A stretch of 64,000 nt of DNA from Ewingella allii (GTDB lineage: Bacteria; Pseudomonadota; Gammaproteobacteria; Enterobacterales; Enterobacteriaceae), in assembly GCF_044430645.1 (NCBI RefSeq), contig NZ_JAWUDN010000006.1, positions 62,001 through 126,000 on the forward strand, in the 5' to 3' direction. Every line of letters starts with the position of its first letter. Position 1 is the stretch's first letter. Both the position numbers and the translations under genes were made by a program. Below are positions 33,793-42,409 of this stretch, piece by piece. The notes under the pieces were generated by a model. That model was not told the origin of the DNA and did no database searches. It saw nothing but the letters and a program-made list of their open reading frames with translations.

Positions 33793-34677
33793 TTACAGCG
33801 TAATTGCCGTTAATTGCTGGCAGCCCAACGCGGCGAGGGTGGCGCGGGTGGCATCGAGCTGGCTGACCAGCGGCTGGTGGCGTTCGACGATCACCGCACG
33901 GCGGATTTTCAGGCAGTCTTCACCGGACAGATTCAGCAAAATCAGCGCCCCTTGCAGCGGCGGCAGGCTCGGGTTAAATGCGGCGTTCTCCGCGTAGCGC
34001 CCGGCGAAAATTTTGCCAGTTTCGGTTTCCAGCGCGACGCCGCTGTGTGACTGGCTATAAGGTGCATGGCTCTGGTTACACGCATCTAAAGCCTGTTGGC
34101 TCAGGGCATCTTGCTCGGCAATCTGATAACCGTGATTGACCTTGTCCATCAGCAGCGTGGTGATATCCAAGTCTTTCGGGCCGAAGGAGTAGGGCAGGTA
34201 GTCGCCCAGCGTGGCGACATCGCGGTCCGGCAGATGGATATTCAACTCAGTGCCGCTGTTCAGCTCATTCATAAACTGACGGCAGTGGCCGCACGGTGTG
34301 TAGTTGACGGTGATTGACGCCAGTTTGGCCTCTCCGCGTAACCAGGCGTGCGTCACCGCAGACTGCTCCGCGTGCACGGTTTGCTGCATGGAAGCGCCAC
34401 TGAACTCCATATTGGCACCGAAGTACAGGTTGCCAGAAACACCTCGCGCTACGGCACCCACGTGGAAATGGGAGATAGGCGTCAGGGAGCAGGCGGCGGC
34501 CAGCGGCAGCAGTGTAAACGCCAGTGCATCATCATCCAAGCCCGTCTGCGCTTTGACGTTCGCGACCTGATCGGCTGTCAACATGGCCGGGAAGTCGTCA
34601 CGGCTGAGCAACGGTTCGAGTGCGGTCTGAAGAGTGGCGGGCAGTGTGGCGAATGCGTCGAGGAAACGAGAATGCAT
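33793..34677 (-). CDS. cdd: Cytidine deaminase
   Basis: Cdd (294 residues, same as E. coli) deaminates cytidine and deoxycytidine in pyrimidine salvage and is a homodimer with two-domain subunits. The zinc site is complete: His102 and Glu104 in HAEQSAVTH, Cys129 and Cys132 in TPCGHC. The N-terminal domain is catalytic; the C-terminal half is the inactive duplicate. The upstream region contains a CRP site, as expected for the CRP/CytR regulon. Confidence 0.97.
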   Translation of the reverse strand: MHSRFLDAFATLPATLQTALEPLLSRDDFPAMLTADQVANVKAQTGLDDDALAFTLLPLAAACSLTPISHFHVGAVARGVSGNLYFGANMEFSGASMQQTVHAEQSAVTHAWLRGEAKLASITVNYTPCGHCRQFMNELNSGTELNIHLPDRDVATLGDYLPYSFGPKDLDITTLLMDKVNHGYQIAEQDALSQQALDACNQSHAPYSQSHSGVALETETGKIFAGRYAENAAFNPSLPPLQGALILLNLSGEDCLKIRRAVIVERHQPLVSQLDATRATLAALGCQQLTAITL

Positions 34678-34735
34678 GGGTGTGATCCTTCAGGATTTAC
34701 GGGAAATCATTCTATGAGTCTTTTGGAGAATATTG

Positions 34736-34751
34736 TGTGACTTTTGTCACT
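34736..34751. promoter_or_regulatory. CRP site upstream of cdd
   Basis: TGTGACTTTTGTCACT matches the CRP consensus, with TGTGA and TCAC arms at the right spacing. It lies 59 bp before the cdd start. E. coli cdd is controlled by CRP and CytR. Confidence 0.75.
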
Positions 34752-34785
34752 ATTTTTATGAAATGAGGTGATGTTGTTGCAGTAA

Positions 34786-34801
34786 TGCGAGATATCTCGC
34801 A
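34786..34801. promoter_or_regulatory. Perfect 16-bp palindrome upstream of cdd
   Basis: TGCGAGATATCTCGCA is a perfect palindrome 109 bp before cdd. It is not the CRP consensus. It may be an operator for CytR or another factor; TTGCATTGCATT repeats at about 34825-34837 also lie nearby. Confidence 0.4.
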
Positions 34802-34843
34802 AGTTTCAGCTATGCCCACGAGGAATTGCATTGCATTCGGCAT

Positions 34844-34870
34844 AAAAAAAGCGACCCGCAGGTCGCTTTT
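34844..34870. terminator. Terminator of the art operon
   Basis: AAAAGCGACC-CGCA-GGTCGCTTTT forms a perfect stem with an A7 stretch, which reads as a T-run on the minus strand, downstream of artM. Confidence 0.9.
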
Positions 34871-34897
34871 CAATCAAGGCAGAGCTTGCCGTGCAGT

Positions 34898-35566
34898 TTA
34901 GTTGCGGCGTTCAAACGCCAGCGCGCGGCGCTCGATCAGGCGCATCATCAGCGTCAGCAGGCCGTTAACACACAGATAAACCAGACCTGCCGCGCCAAAC
35001 ACCATCACATCATAGGTTCGGCCATACATTAATTGGCTGTGGCCCATCACGTCCATCAAGGTAATAGTGTACGCCAGCGACGTACTTTTAAACACCAACA
35101 CCACTTCGTTCGAATAGGACGACAGGGCGCGTTTAAAAGCAAACGGCAGCAGAATGCGCAGCGACTGTTTCTTCGACATGCCCAGTGCTTCGCAAGATTG
35201 CCACTGACCCGACGGAATAGCGCGCATGGCACCGGCAAACAGCTGGGTAGTGTAAGCCGCGCTGTTCAGCGCCAGCGCAAACATCGCACAAAGCCAAGGC
35301 TGTGACAGCAAGTCCCACAACCAAGGGATTTCGCGAATCGAGGGGAACTGGCCCGGCCCGTAATAGATAAGGAAGATCTGCACCAGCAGCGGCGTGCCGG
35401 TGAACAGCGTGATGTAACCTTTCACTATTTGGCTGAGTACCGGCACTTTGAGTGTCAGCACCACGGTAAAAATCAGCGCCAGCAGCAGCGCGACGATCAG
35501 CGCCGCAATGGTCAGCGTCAGGCTGGTGTGCAGCCCTTTGACAACTTCGGGTAAGTAATCCCACAT
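34898..35566 (-). CDS. artM: Arginine ABC transporter permease ArtM
   Basis: ArtM (222 residues) is an inner-membrane permease of the polar amino acid family with five to six helices. The FTGTPLLVQIFLIYYG motif and the EAA loop around CEALGMSKKQSLRILLP are characteristic. It pairs with ArtQ for arginine uptake. It overlaps the artQ stop by 1 bp, so the two are translationally coupled. It is the last gene of the operon. E. coli has a second binding-protein gene (artJ) after artM; here there is none. Confidence 0.95.
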   Translation of the reverse strand: MWDYLPEVVKGLHTSLTLTIAALIVALLLALIFTVVLTLKVPVLSQIVKGYITLFTGTPLLVQIFLIYYGPGQFPSIREIPWLWDLLSQPWLCAMFALALNSAAYTTQLFAGAMRAIPSGQWQSCEALGMSKKQSLRILLPFAFKRALSSYSNEVVLVFKSTSLAYTITLMDVMGHSQLMYGRTYDVMVFGAAGLVYLCVNGLLTLMMRLIERRALAFERRN

Positions 35567-36291
35567 CAGGAAGCACTCCGTTCAAAGCGCGTGGTACGGA
35601 GTTCGATGCGTTTGATGACAAACTGGCTGAACAGGGTAACTAACAGATAAATTGCGGCGGCAATCATGTACCAAGTGAAAGGTTCTTGAGTGCGGGTCGC
35701 GATGCTCTTGGTTTGCAGCATCAGGTCGTTGACGCTAATCAGCGACACCAGCGCGGTATCTTTCAACAGCACCAGCCACTGGTTGCTCAAGCCCGGCAGG
35801 GCGTGACGCCACATTTGAGGCATGATTAAGCGGAAGAAAATTGCTGTTTTCTTCATGCCCAGCACTTGTCCTGATTCCCACTGGCCTTGCGGCACGGCTT
35901 TCAGCGCGCCGCGCAGGGTCTGCGAAGCATAGGCCGAATAGAGCAGGGAAAGGGCGATGACGCCGCAGACGAAGGGGCTGACTTCGAAATTATCAATCGG
36001 CAACTTCACCGGGATCTGGAACAGGCCCAAATTGATGTTGAAGCCGTCGGCCAGCACCACTAATAGCTGCGAAGAGCCGAAATAGATAAACAGCACCACC
36101 AGAATTTCCGGCAGGCCGCGCAGAATCGTCACCCACGCCGTACCCAGCCAGCTGACGGGTTTCCACGGCGCAGATTCCCACACCGCAAAAATCATCGCCA
36201 AAAACAGGCCGAGGACCAGCGCACAAACGGCAAGGCCGACGGTCATCCCGGCGGCGCTTGCGAGAGGTAGAAGTTCAGTCATTGATGGCAA
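35566..36291 (-). CDS. artQ: Arginine ABC transporter permease ArtQ
   Basis: ArtQ (241 residues) is the partner permease of ArtM, with the RGLPEILVVLFIYFGSSQL motif after the second helix and an EAA loop near ESGQVLGMKKTAIFFRLIMP. It starts 3 bp after the artI stop codon (36295) and overlaps artM by a single base. Confidence 0.95.
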   Translation of the reverse strand: MPSMTELLPLASAAGMTVGLAVCALVLGLFLAMIFAVWESAPWKPVSWLGTAWVTILRGLPEILVVLFIYFGSSQLLVVLADGFNINLGLFQIPVKLPIDNFEVSPFVCGVIALSLLYSAYASQTLRGALKAVPQGQWESGQVLGMKKTAIFFRLIMPQMWRHALPGLSNQWLVLLKDTALVSLISVNDLMLQTKSIATRTQEPFTWYMIAAAIYLLVTLFSQFVIKRIELRTTRFERSAS

Positions 36292-36294
36292 AAC

Positions 36295-37026
36295 TTACTG
36301 TTGGAACCATTTTGAATACAGAGTCTGGTAAGTGCCGTCAGCCTTCACTTTTGCCAGTCCGTCATTCAGTTTTTTCAGCAACTCGGTGTTGTTCTGGCGA
36401 ACAGCAATGCCCAGACCCACGCCGAAGTAGTCTTTATCGGTGATTTTGTCGCCGACGGATGAGAGGTTAGGGTTCTGTTTCAGCCACTCGTTCACCACGG
36501 CGGTGTCACCGAATACGGCGTCAAGACGGCCATTTTTCAGATCCAGTACGGCGTTCTGATAGCTGTCGTAAGGCACGGCGGTGATCTCAGGATGTTTTTC
36601 CATCAGGTATTTCTGGTGGGTACTGCCGTTTTGCATCCCAACGCGTTTGCCTTTCAGCGCGGCGAGGTCAGCGAACTTACCTTTCTCAGCGATGAACAGC
36701 GCGGAGTTTTCATAGTAAGGCGTGGAGAAGGCGACCTGCTTTTCGCGGTCTGGCGTAATGTCCATGCCGGAGATTACCGCGTCAAAACGGCGGAACTTCA
36801 GGCTTGGGATCAGGCTGTCGAACGCCTGATTGGTGAAAGTACAGTTAGCCTGAATCTCTTTACAGACGGCATTCGCCAGGTCAACGTCAAAGCCCTGAAT
36901 CTTGTTGCCGGAGTCCACAAATTCAAACGGAGGATAAGAGGCTTCCATCGCGAAACGAATGTTTTCAGCTGCGCTGGCAGACAGAGTGACGCTCGCCAAA
37001 ACAGCAGCAATTAATAATTTTTTCAT
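36295..37026 (-). CDS. artI: Arginine-binding periplasmic protein ArtI
   Basis: This 243-residue periplasmic binding protein has a signal peptide ending near ASA-AENIRF (residue 20). The mature chain shows SYPPFEF, GFDVDLANAVCKEI and DAVISGMDITPDRE, the amino-acid-binding hallmarks. The start was set at the ATG at 37026 with a GGAG site; eight in-frame residues upstream lack signal character. E. coli has two paralogues, ArtI and ArtJ. The location between artP and artQ makes this artI. Confidence 0.93.
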   Translation of the reverse strand: MKKLLIAAVLASVTLSASAAENIRFAMEASYPPFEFVDSGNKIQGFDVDLANAVCKEIQANCTFTNQAFDSLIPSLKFRRFDAVISGMDITPDREKQVAFSTPYYENSALFIAEKGKFADLAALKGKRVGMQNGSTHQKYLMEKHPEITAVPYDSYQNAVLDLKNGRLDAVFGDTAVVNEWLKQNPNLSSVGDKITDKDYFGVGLGIAVRQNNTELLKKLNDGLAKVKADGTYQTLYSKWFQQ

Positions 37027-37046
37027 CGCAAACTCCGTAGTAAACA

Positions 37047-37775
37047 TCAATGAGACAGATAGCTGGCAAACTCTTTGGTTTGCGGCTGGGTAAAGCAGGT
37101 GGCATCGCCTTGTTCAACGACGCGACCGTTTTCCATGTAAACCACGCGGCTGGCGGTTTTACGCGCAACTTCCACTTCGTGGGTCACGATAACCTGAGTA
37201 ATGCCGGTACCGGCCAGTTCGCGAATAATGCTGACGATTTGCGCGGTGATTTCTGGATCCAGCGCGGCGGTCGGCTCATCAAACAGCAGCACCTGCGGCT
37301 CCATCATCAGGGCGCGGGCAATGGCGACGCGCTGCTGTTGGCCACCGGAAAGATGCAGAGGGAAGCGCGACGCGTAGTCAGTCAGGCGCAGGCGGGTCAG
37401 CAGCTTTTCTGCCCGCTTCATGGCGACATCTTTGCTTAAACCCAATACGCGGATTGGCGCTTCAAGCAGGTTGTCGAGCACCGTGCGGTGCGGCCATAAG
37501 TTATATTGTTGGAAAACCATCCCGACGTTTTGGCGCAGTTCACGCACCGCCTTTTCGTCAGGTTTTTTGGTGAAATCGAAGGTGTTCCCGGCTATCTGCA
37601 ACGTGCCTGAACGCGGCATTTCCAGCAGGTTTAACACGCGCAGAAGAGAACTTTTCCCGGCACCGCTTGGCCCGAGCAACACGAGGGTTTCTCCGGCTGG
37701 GCAGTCGAGCTGAATGTCGAACAACGCCTGATGTGCGCCGTAGAAGCAGTTGATGTTATTTAGTTGAATACTCAT
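37047..37775 (-). CDS. artP: Arginine ABC transporter ATPase ArtP
   Basis: ArtP (242 residues) is the ATPase of the arginine importer. Walker A is GPSGAGKS at residues 35-42, the signature is LSGGQQQR and Walker B is LLFDEPTAALD, followed by the VTHEVEVA switch histidine. The ATG at 37775 gives the family N-terminus MSIQLNN; the frame stays open 17 codons more without similarity. It is the first gene of artPIQM. No ArgR box could be identified with confidence upstream. Confidence 0.95.
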   Translation of the reverse strand: MSIQLNNINCFYGAHQALFDIQLDCPAGETLVLLGPSGAGKSSLLRVLNLLEMPRSGTLQIAGNTFDFTKKPDEKAVRELRQNVGMVFQQYNLWPHRTVLDNLLEAPIRVLGLSKDVAMKRAEKLLTRLRLTDYASRFPLHLSGGQQQRVAIARALMMEPQVLLFDEPTAALDPEITAQIVSIIRELAGTGITQVIVTHEVEVARKTASRVVYMENGRVVEQGDATCFTQPQTKEFASYLSH

Positions 37776-37900
37776 GCGCAAATAGTGAATAGCCATTGAT
37801 GCCGCGGATGTTAACTTCTGTAGCATAGTTATGCAACGATCGCGGCTTAAAATTTATGAGTGAGGTGCTTTAGTAGTAAACCATAGCACATCATATTGTC

Positions 37901-38023
37901 TCCCCTTCATCCTTCAAGCCGTTTCTGCGTTGGCTGCCTTCACTCACCTCGGTCACTTACTGGAGTAAGCTCCCGGGGATTCGCTCAGTTGCCGGCTTGA
38001 TCCAACTCGAATGATTTAGGGGA
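37901..38023. repeat. 123-bp imperfect palindromic intergenic repeat, copy 2
   Basis: This copy matches 3389-3511 over the full length in the same orientation (TGCGTTGGCTGCC, CTCCCGGGG, AGTTGCCGGCTTGAT, CGAATGATTT). The ends TCCCCTTCATCC and GAATGATTTAGGGGA are inverted repeats, and the centre CTTACTGGAGTAAG is palindromic. It lies between artP and ybjP. Confidence 0.75.
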
Positions 38024-38037
38024 GCTACTCATCGCGA

Positions 38038-38613
38038 TTATTGATTTTCCAGAACCTGACGCAGCGTGCCGCTGGAGGCGAAGTCGAGGTCTGCCATGTA
38101 GCGCACGTCGTCGACGGCCCAGCATTGGCCTTCGCGCACCATCAACACTTCATCTTTCCAGGTTGAATTCGCGCCGTTGTCTTTGGCGTGGGTCATGGTC
38201 ACGCGCAGCGGGATGTTGCGGGCGTCGGTATTCGGAATAGTGGAGGCGTCATCAACCCAGGCCGAAGTCGGGCCGTCGAACAGGCTGGAGAACACGTCGC
38301 CGTCGCTGGCACCCTGTTTTTCATTCGGCGTGGCGGCGATATCTACTTTACGTTCAGACTGTGCCTTGAGCAGCGCGTTATACAGGCCGGTGCTCAGGTA
38401 AGGGCGGTATTGCGCCAGCTGGCTGCTATTCGGCAGGCCAGAACCGCCATTTTTAATGCGTAAATCATAGAATTTCTGCGCGACGGTGTCTGGGCCTCCA
38501 TCAACGCAGGGCGCAGTGCGACTGCCAATATCCTTAAAAGCCGGTTCAACCGTAGTACATGCGCTGAGGGTCAGCACCAGGGGGATCGCGGCGGCAAGTG
38601 TTTTATATTTCAT
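38038..38613 (-). CDS. ybjP: YbjP-family lipoprotein
   Basis: This 191-residue lipoprotein has lipobox LSAC with Cys19 (E. coli YbjP has 171 residues). Shared stretches are the PCVDGGPDTVAQKFYD segment, STIPNTDARNIPLRV and the C-terminal EVLMVREGQCWAVDDVRY. About 20 extra residues lie in the middle. Function is unknown; it contains a DUF3828-like region. The start at 38613 has an AAGGAA site; longer in-frame starts lack the signal peptide. It lies upstream of artP on the same strand and is divergent from amiD. Confidence 0.92.
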   Translation of the reverse strand: MKYKTLAAAIPLVLTLSACTTVEPAFKDIGSRTAPCVDGGPDTVAQKFYDLRIKNGGSGLPNSSQLAQYRPYLSTGLYNALLKAQSERKVDIAATPNEKQGASDGDVFSSLFDGPTSAWVDDASTIPNTDARNIPLRVTMTHAKDNGANSTWKDEVLMVREGQCWAVDDVRYMADLDFASSGTLRQVLENQ

Positions 38614-38827
38614 CGTATTCCTTACTGAAAGATTGAACGTTTTCACCATGACTTTCTTTAGCATACAGTATAAAACCGATTTGGATTGATGCACGGTGCG
38701 GTGCGAAATCAACCTTAGCTCATAAGCTATACTCAAGGCATTGGCTGATGACTGGCTGGCAAACGGACGAAAACTAATAAGGAATACTTATGCAACATTT
38801 CCTCACTGCTTCCTTTGAATTCTGCTT

Positions 38828-39673
38828 ATGAAGGCGTTATGGCGCAACGGCGGAGCGATGATTGCCGCCATAATGCTGCTGACGGGCTGCCAAACCTCGC
38901 CGTCTTCCGAGCAGAATTTACCCTATCGGCTAGAAAACCAGCGACAGGCGCAGGGCGCAGACCAGCGCGTGCGTTTTCTGGTGATCCATTACACCGCCGA
39001 AGATTTCCACAACGCATTAAATACGCTTACTGATGAGCACGTCAGCGCACATTATTTAATTCCGGCGCACCCGCCGGTGGAAAACGGCAAACCCGTGGCG
39101 TGGCAACTGGTGCCAGAGTCGCAGCGCGCCTGGCACGCCGGGGCCAGCGGCTGGCGCGGGCGCACTAATCTCAATGACACCTCTATTGGCATTGAGCTGG
39201 AAAACAAGGGCTACAGCCGCCATCTGCTCGGCAAGCATTTCTACCCATTCCCGCCCGCGCAGATTGACCTGCTCGCCGATCTCAGCCAGCAAATTATCCA
39301 GCGTTACCAGATTGAGCCGCGCAACGTGGTGGGCCATAGCGACATCGCACCGCTGCGCAAAGACGATCCGGGGCCGCTGTTTCCGTGGCATGAACTGGCC
39401 AAACGCGGCATAGGCGCGTGGCCCGACGCCCAGCGAGTCAGGGATAATCTGGCGGGGCGCGATCCGCATCAGGCAGTGGATAAAACCGACTTGCTGGCGA
39501 AGCTTCAGCAATACGGCTATCCGGTGACGCCAGACATGAACCAAGCCCAGCAGCGGCGGGTGATTGCCGCTTTCCAGATGCATTTTCGCCCGGCGGATTA
39601 TCGCGGCGAGGCCGATGCTGAATCTGACGCCATTATCAGCGCGCTGTTACAGCAATACCCGGCAGGAAATTAA
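38828..39673 (+). CDS. amiD: N-acetylmuramoyl-L-alanine amidase AmiD (lipoprotein)
   Basis: AmiD (281 residues) is a zinc amidase of the outer membrane that cuts between muramic acid and L-alanine, acting also on anhydro-muropeptides. The lipobox is LLTGC with Cys21. The amidase_2 domain begins FLVIHYTAEDF (first zinc His) and continues with HYLIP, GIELEN and VGHSDIAPLRKDDPGPLFPW (second His and Asp/Lys site). A C-terminal peptidoglycan-binding helical domain follows (about residues 205-281). It is convergent with ybjS. Confidence 0.94.
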   Translation: MKALWRNGGAMIAAIMLLTGCQTSPSSEQNLPYRLENQRQAQGADQRVRFLVIHYTAEDFHNALNTLTDEHVSAHYLIPAHPPVENGKPVAWQLVPESQRAWHAGASGWRGRTNLNDTSIGIELENKGYSRHLLGKHFYPFPPAQIDLLADLSQQIIQRYQIEPRNVVGHSDIAPLRKDDPGPLFPWHELAKRGIGAWPDAQRVRDNLAGRDPHQAVDKTDLLAKLQQYGYPVTPDMNQAQQRRVIAAFQMHFRPADYRGEADAESDAIISALLQQYPAGN

Positions 39674-39684
39674 GAAGTATGGGG

Positions 39685-40719
39685 TTAGTCGCGCTTATTA
39701 CCGATGCCCTGCAAACCTTGCAGACGGCCGTGGTCGCGCAGCCAGTTGGCGGTGCGGATAATGCCTTGATCGAGTGAGATCACCGGGCGATAGCCCAATT
39801 CATCCTGCGCGCGCTGCGTGTCGAGGGTGAGATCGAAATTCAGCTTGGCGACGCTGTAGTGGGTCAACACCGGCTCTTTGTGCGAGTTCTTGCTGATCTT
39901 CTCCATGCCGCGCGCCATCATGTCCAGTAGCGGATAGGGCACCGAGCGAATGCGGTAATTCATCTCCAGCGCGTCCATCAAATGCTCCACCATGGTTCGC
40001 AGCGGTCGTGGCTGCTGGTTGGTGATGTTGAAGGCGCGGCCGGATTCGGTCTTTTGGGTCTGCGTCGCCAGCCACATGGCGTGCACGGCGTTTTCCACAT
40101 AAGTCATGTCGACCAGCGCTTCACCACCGCGCGGCAGCATCAGCGTCCCGCCGTATTTCAACATTTGCAGCAGGCGCGGCAGCAGCACATTGTCGTGCGG
40201 CCCAAACACCCCCTGCGGGCGTAAAATCGTGAAGTGAGTCTGTGGATTGGACAGCGCCAGCGTGGTGATCACCTGTTCGGCCGCTGCCTTGCTGCGCGCA
40301 AAGGAGTTAGCAAAACGGTTGGGGCGAAAATCTTCTTTTATATTGCGATGATGGTGGAAGTCGAAGTAGATCGCGGGCGAAGAGAGGTGGACGAAGTTTT
40401 CGACACCGTAGGCCGTGGCCCACTCACCGAGGCGGCGCGTGGCGCGCACGTTGGCCAGTTCGAACTCCTGCTCGCTGCCCCATGGGGAAATCATCCCCGA
40501 GCAGTGCCACAGGGTGTCCACATCCGCCAGCAGCACTTTGGCCTGCGATGAGACCAGGCTGGTGAGGTCCGCGTGGACGAACTCCGCGCCCATTTTTTGC
40601 AACAGCGAGCCCATTGCAGCGTTACGCCCCGTCGCCCTGACGCTAATGCCTTTGTTACGCAGAAATTCTACGGCATTGCGGCCAAGACCGCTGCTGGCGC
40701 CTGTCACGAGTACTTTCAT
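39685..40719 (-). CDS. ybjS: NAD-dependent epimerase/dehydratase family protein YbjS
   Basis: This 344-residue extended short-chain dehydrogenase is close to E. coli YbjS (337). The Rossmann motif TGASSGLGRNAVEFL is at the N-terminus. The segment HLSSPAIYFD with a later SFARSKAAAE supplies the usual Ser/Tyr/Lys region, where the expected YxxxK tyrosine appears replaced by Phe in this stretch. The substrate is unknown; relatives act on sterol- or sugar-like molecules. It is followed upstream by ybjT on the same strand, as in E. coli. Confidence 0.9.
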   Translation of the reverse strand: MKVLVTGASSGLGRNAVEFLRNKGISVRATGRNAAMGSLLQKMGAEFVHADLTSLVSSQAKVLLADVDTLWHCSGMISPWGSEQEFELANVRATRRLGEWATAYGVENFVHLSSPAIYFDFHHHRNIKEDFRPNRFANSFARSKAAAEQVITTLALSNPQTHFTILRPQGVFGPHDNVLLPRLLQMLKYGGTLMLPRGGEALVDMTYVENAVHAMWLATQTQKTESGRAFNITNQQPRPLRTMVEHLMDALEMNYRIRSVPYPLLDMMARGMEKISKNSHKEPVLTHYSVAKLNFDLTLDTQRAQDELGYRPVISLDQGIIRTANWLRDHGRLQGLQGIGNKRD

Positions 40720-40876
40720 AAATAGGTCAATTCCAACGCTTTTTTACGGGGCTGAGGTTCAATCCAATACCCATGAGCAATAAGGGTGCCATTCTTTCGT
40801 GAAATTGTGCTACTTGCAATCGGAAAGGCGGAAAGCGTGACGCCAGCCGGTGCGACTGCGCGGGAAATAATCCGCG

Positions 40877-42334
40877 TCACAGGCCGCAGCGATCTTTTTG
40901 CCGAGCGAGGCTGGCAATGCGCTTCGCCATGCCACGAAAAATAAACTGATGAGCGGGCATCATGCTGAACCAGTAGAGCAAACCGCTAAAGCCCGCCGGG
41001 TGCCACCATGCCCGGACGTCGATGCTGCGGCTGTCGCCGTGATCGGTAATGGTGAAGGTGAGCCGCCCCAGCCCCGGCGCTTTCATGCCAAACAGCAGCG
41101 ACAGTTCGCGCTGGGGTTGCAGCCCAATCACTTTCCAACCGTCAATCTTGTCACCCAGCCGCAGCTGCGGGCGTTCCGGGCGGCCATACTTCACGCGCCC
41201 ACCGAGCAAATCATCGATTCTGGCGCGCAGCCGCCACAGTTTGTTGGCGTAGAAATAGCCTTCTTTGCCGCCTAATTGCTGAATAACCTGCCACAGCGCG
41301 GCTTTGGATGCCGTGGTCTCCAGCTTAAATCCGGCCTGCTTCGGGTAGTAGCCGTAACCCGGACGCCAGCGGGCGCGGGCGTCAGCGTCGTAATGCCAGT
41401 CGGAGGAGTCGAGCACCTGCTGCTCTTCCTGCGCCAGCGTAGCGCGAATCGACTCGTTTACCGTGATGAGTTTCTGCGGAATAAGCTGGCGCAGCGCCGC
41501 GCTATCGGCGGGTAAATCATGTTTCAGCCCCTGAATCAGCGCCTTCGCCAGCGGCGTCGGCACCGAGGTAATTAGGCTGAGGAAGTAGACTGAAATCAGC
41601 GACGTAGGCAGAGGTAACGGCAGCAGCCAGCGGCGTTTACCACTGATGGCGATAAAGCGTTCAAACAGCGTCTGGTAACTCATATATTCCGGGCCGCCCG
41701 CGTCGAAATGGCGATGTGACTGCGGGGGAAGGGCAATCAGCCCGCTGAGATAATTCAGCAAGTTTTCCAGCGCCAGCGGGGATGATTTCGAGCGCACCCA
41801 GCGCGGCGGCGTGAGGATTGGCAAGTTGTAGACCATGTCGCGCATCACTTCGAAGGCGGCAGAGCCTGCGCCGATCACAATGCCCGCGCGCAGTTCCGTC
41901 ACCGGAATATCACCACGTCGCAGCAGGTCGCCGGTGAGTTTTCGCGCTTGCAGATGGGCGGAGTGGCTGGCTTGCGGCTGCATCGAGCCGAGATAGACAA
42001 TGTGTTTGATGGAGGACTCTTTCAGCGCCAGCAGGGTGTTCTGCGCCGCCTGTCGCTCTTTCTCCAGCAGGTCGTCATCCTCGCTCATGGAGTGAACCAG
42101 ATAGACCAGCACGTCGGCACCTGCGAACGCTTCTTTCAAACTTTTGCTGTTATACACATCCGCGAAGCAGCAGCGCACATTGGGCCATTTCTGCTGCTGT
42201 AGCCACTCGACGCGCCTTGCTGCCGCAGTGACCTGATAGCCCTGCTGGCTAAGATGTGAGGTCAGATGCTGGCCGATGTAACCGCTGGCCCCAAGCACCA
42301 CGACCCTTGTGGTTGGTATTGACACTGGCATCAT
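40877..42334 (-). CDS. ybjT: NAD(P)-binding / DUF2867 protein YbjT
   Basis: This 485-residue protein has two parts, like E. coli YbjT (476). The N-terminal NAD(P)-binding fold starts VVVLGASGYIGQHLTSHL and continues with VYLVHSMSEDDDLLEKERQAA and KHIVYLGSMQP. The C-terminal DUF2867 domain has LWRLRARIDDLLGG and the tail GLLYWFSMMPAHQFIFRGMAKRIA. The tail is hydrophobic and may touch the membrane. Function is unknown. The start is one of two adjacent ATGs at 42334 and 42331. It lies between ltaE and ybjS in conserved order. Confidence 0.9.
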   Translation of the reverse strand: MMPVSIPTTRVVVLGASGYIGQHLTSHLSQQGYQVTAAARRVEWLQQQKWPNVRCCFADVYNSKSLKEAFAGADVLVYLVHSMSEDDDLLEKERQAAQNTLLALKESSIKHIVYLGSMQPQASHSAHLQARKLTGDLLRRGDIPVTELRAGIVIGAGSAAFEVMRDMVYNLPILTPPRWVRSKSSPLALENLLNYLSGLIALPPQSHRHFDAGGPEYMSYQTLFERFIAISGKRRWLLPLPLPTSLISVYFLSLITSVPTPLAKALIQGLKHDLPADSAALRQLIPQKLITVNESIRATLAQEEQQVLDSSDWHYDADARARWRPGYGYYPKQAGFKLETTASKAALWQVIQQLGGKEGYFYANKLWRLRARIDDLLGGRVKYGRPERPQLRLGDKIDGWKVIGLQPQRELSLLFGMKAPGLGRLTFTITDHGDSRSIDVRAWWHPAGFSGLLYWFSMMPAHQFIFRGMAKRIASLARQKDRCGL

Positions 42335-42366
42335 CCATTTCGCTCATTGAGGAAAAAATCGATGAT

Positions 42367-42391
42367 AAAAAAGCGGCGCTTAAGCCGCTTT
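42367..42391 (-). terminator. Terminator of ltaE
   Basis: On the minus strand AAAGCGGC-TTAAGC-GCCGCTTTTTT forms a stem ending in T6, between ltaE and ybjT. Confidence 0.8.
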
Positions 42392-42409
42392 GTTTATTCA
42401 TCGCAAAGC

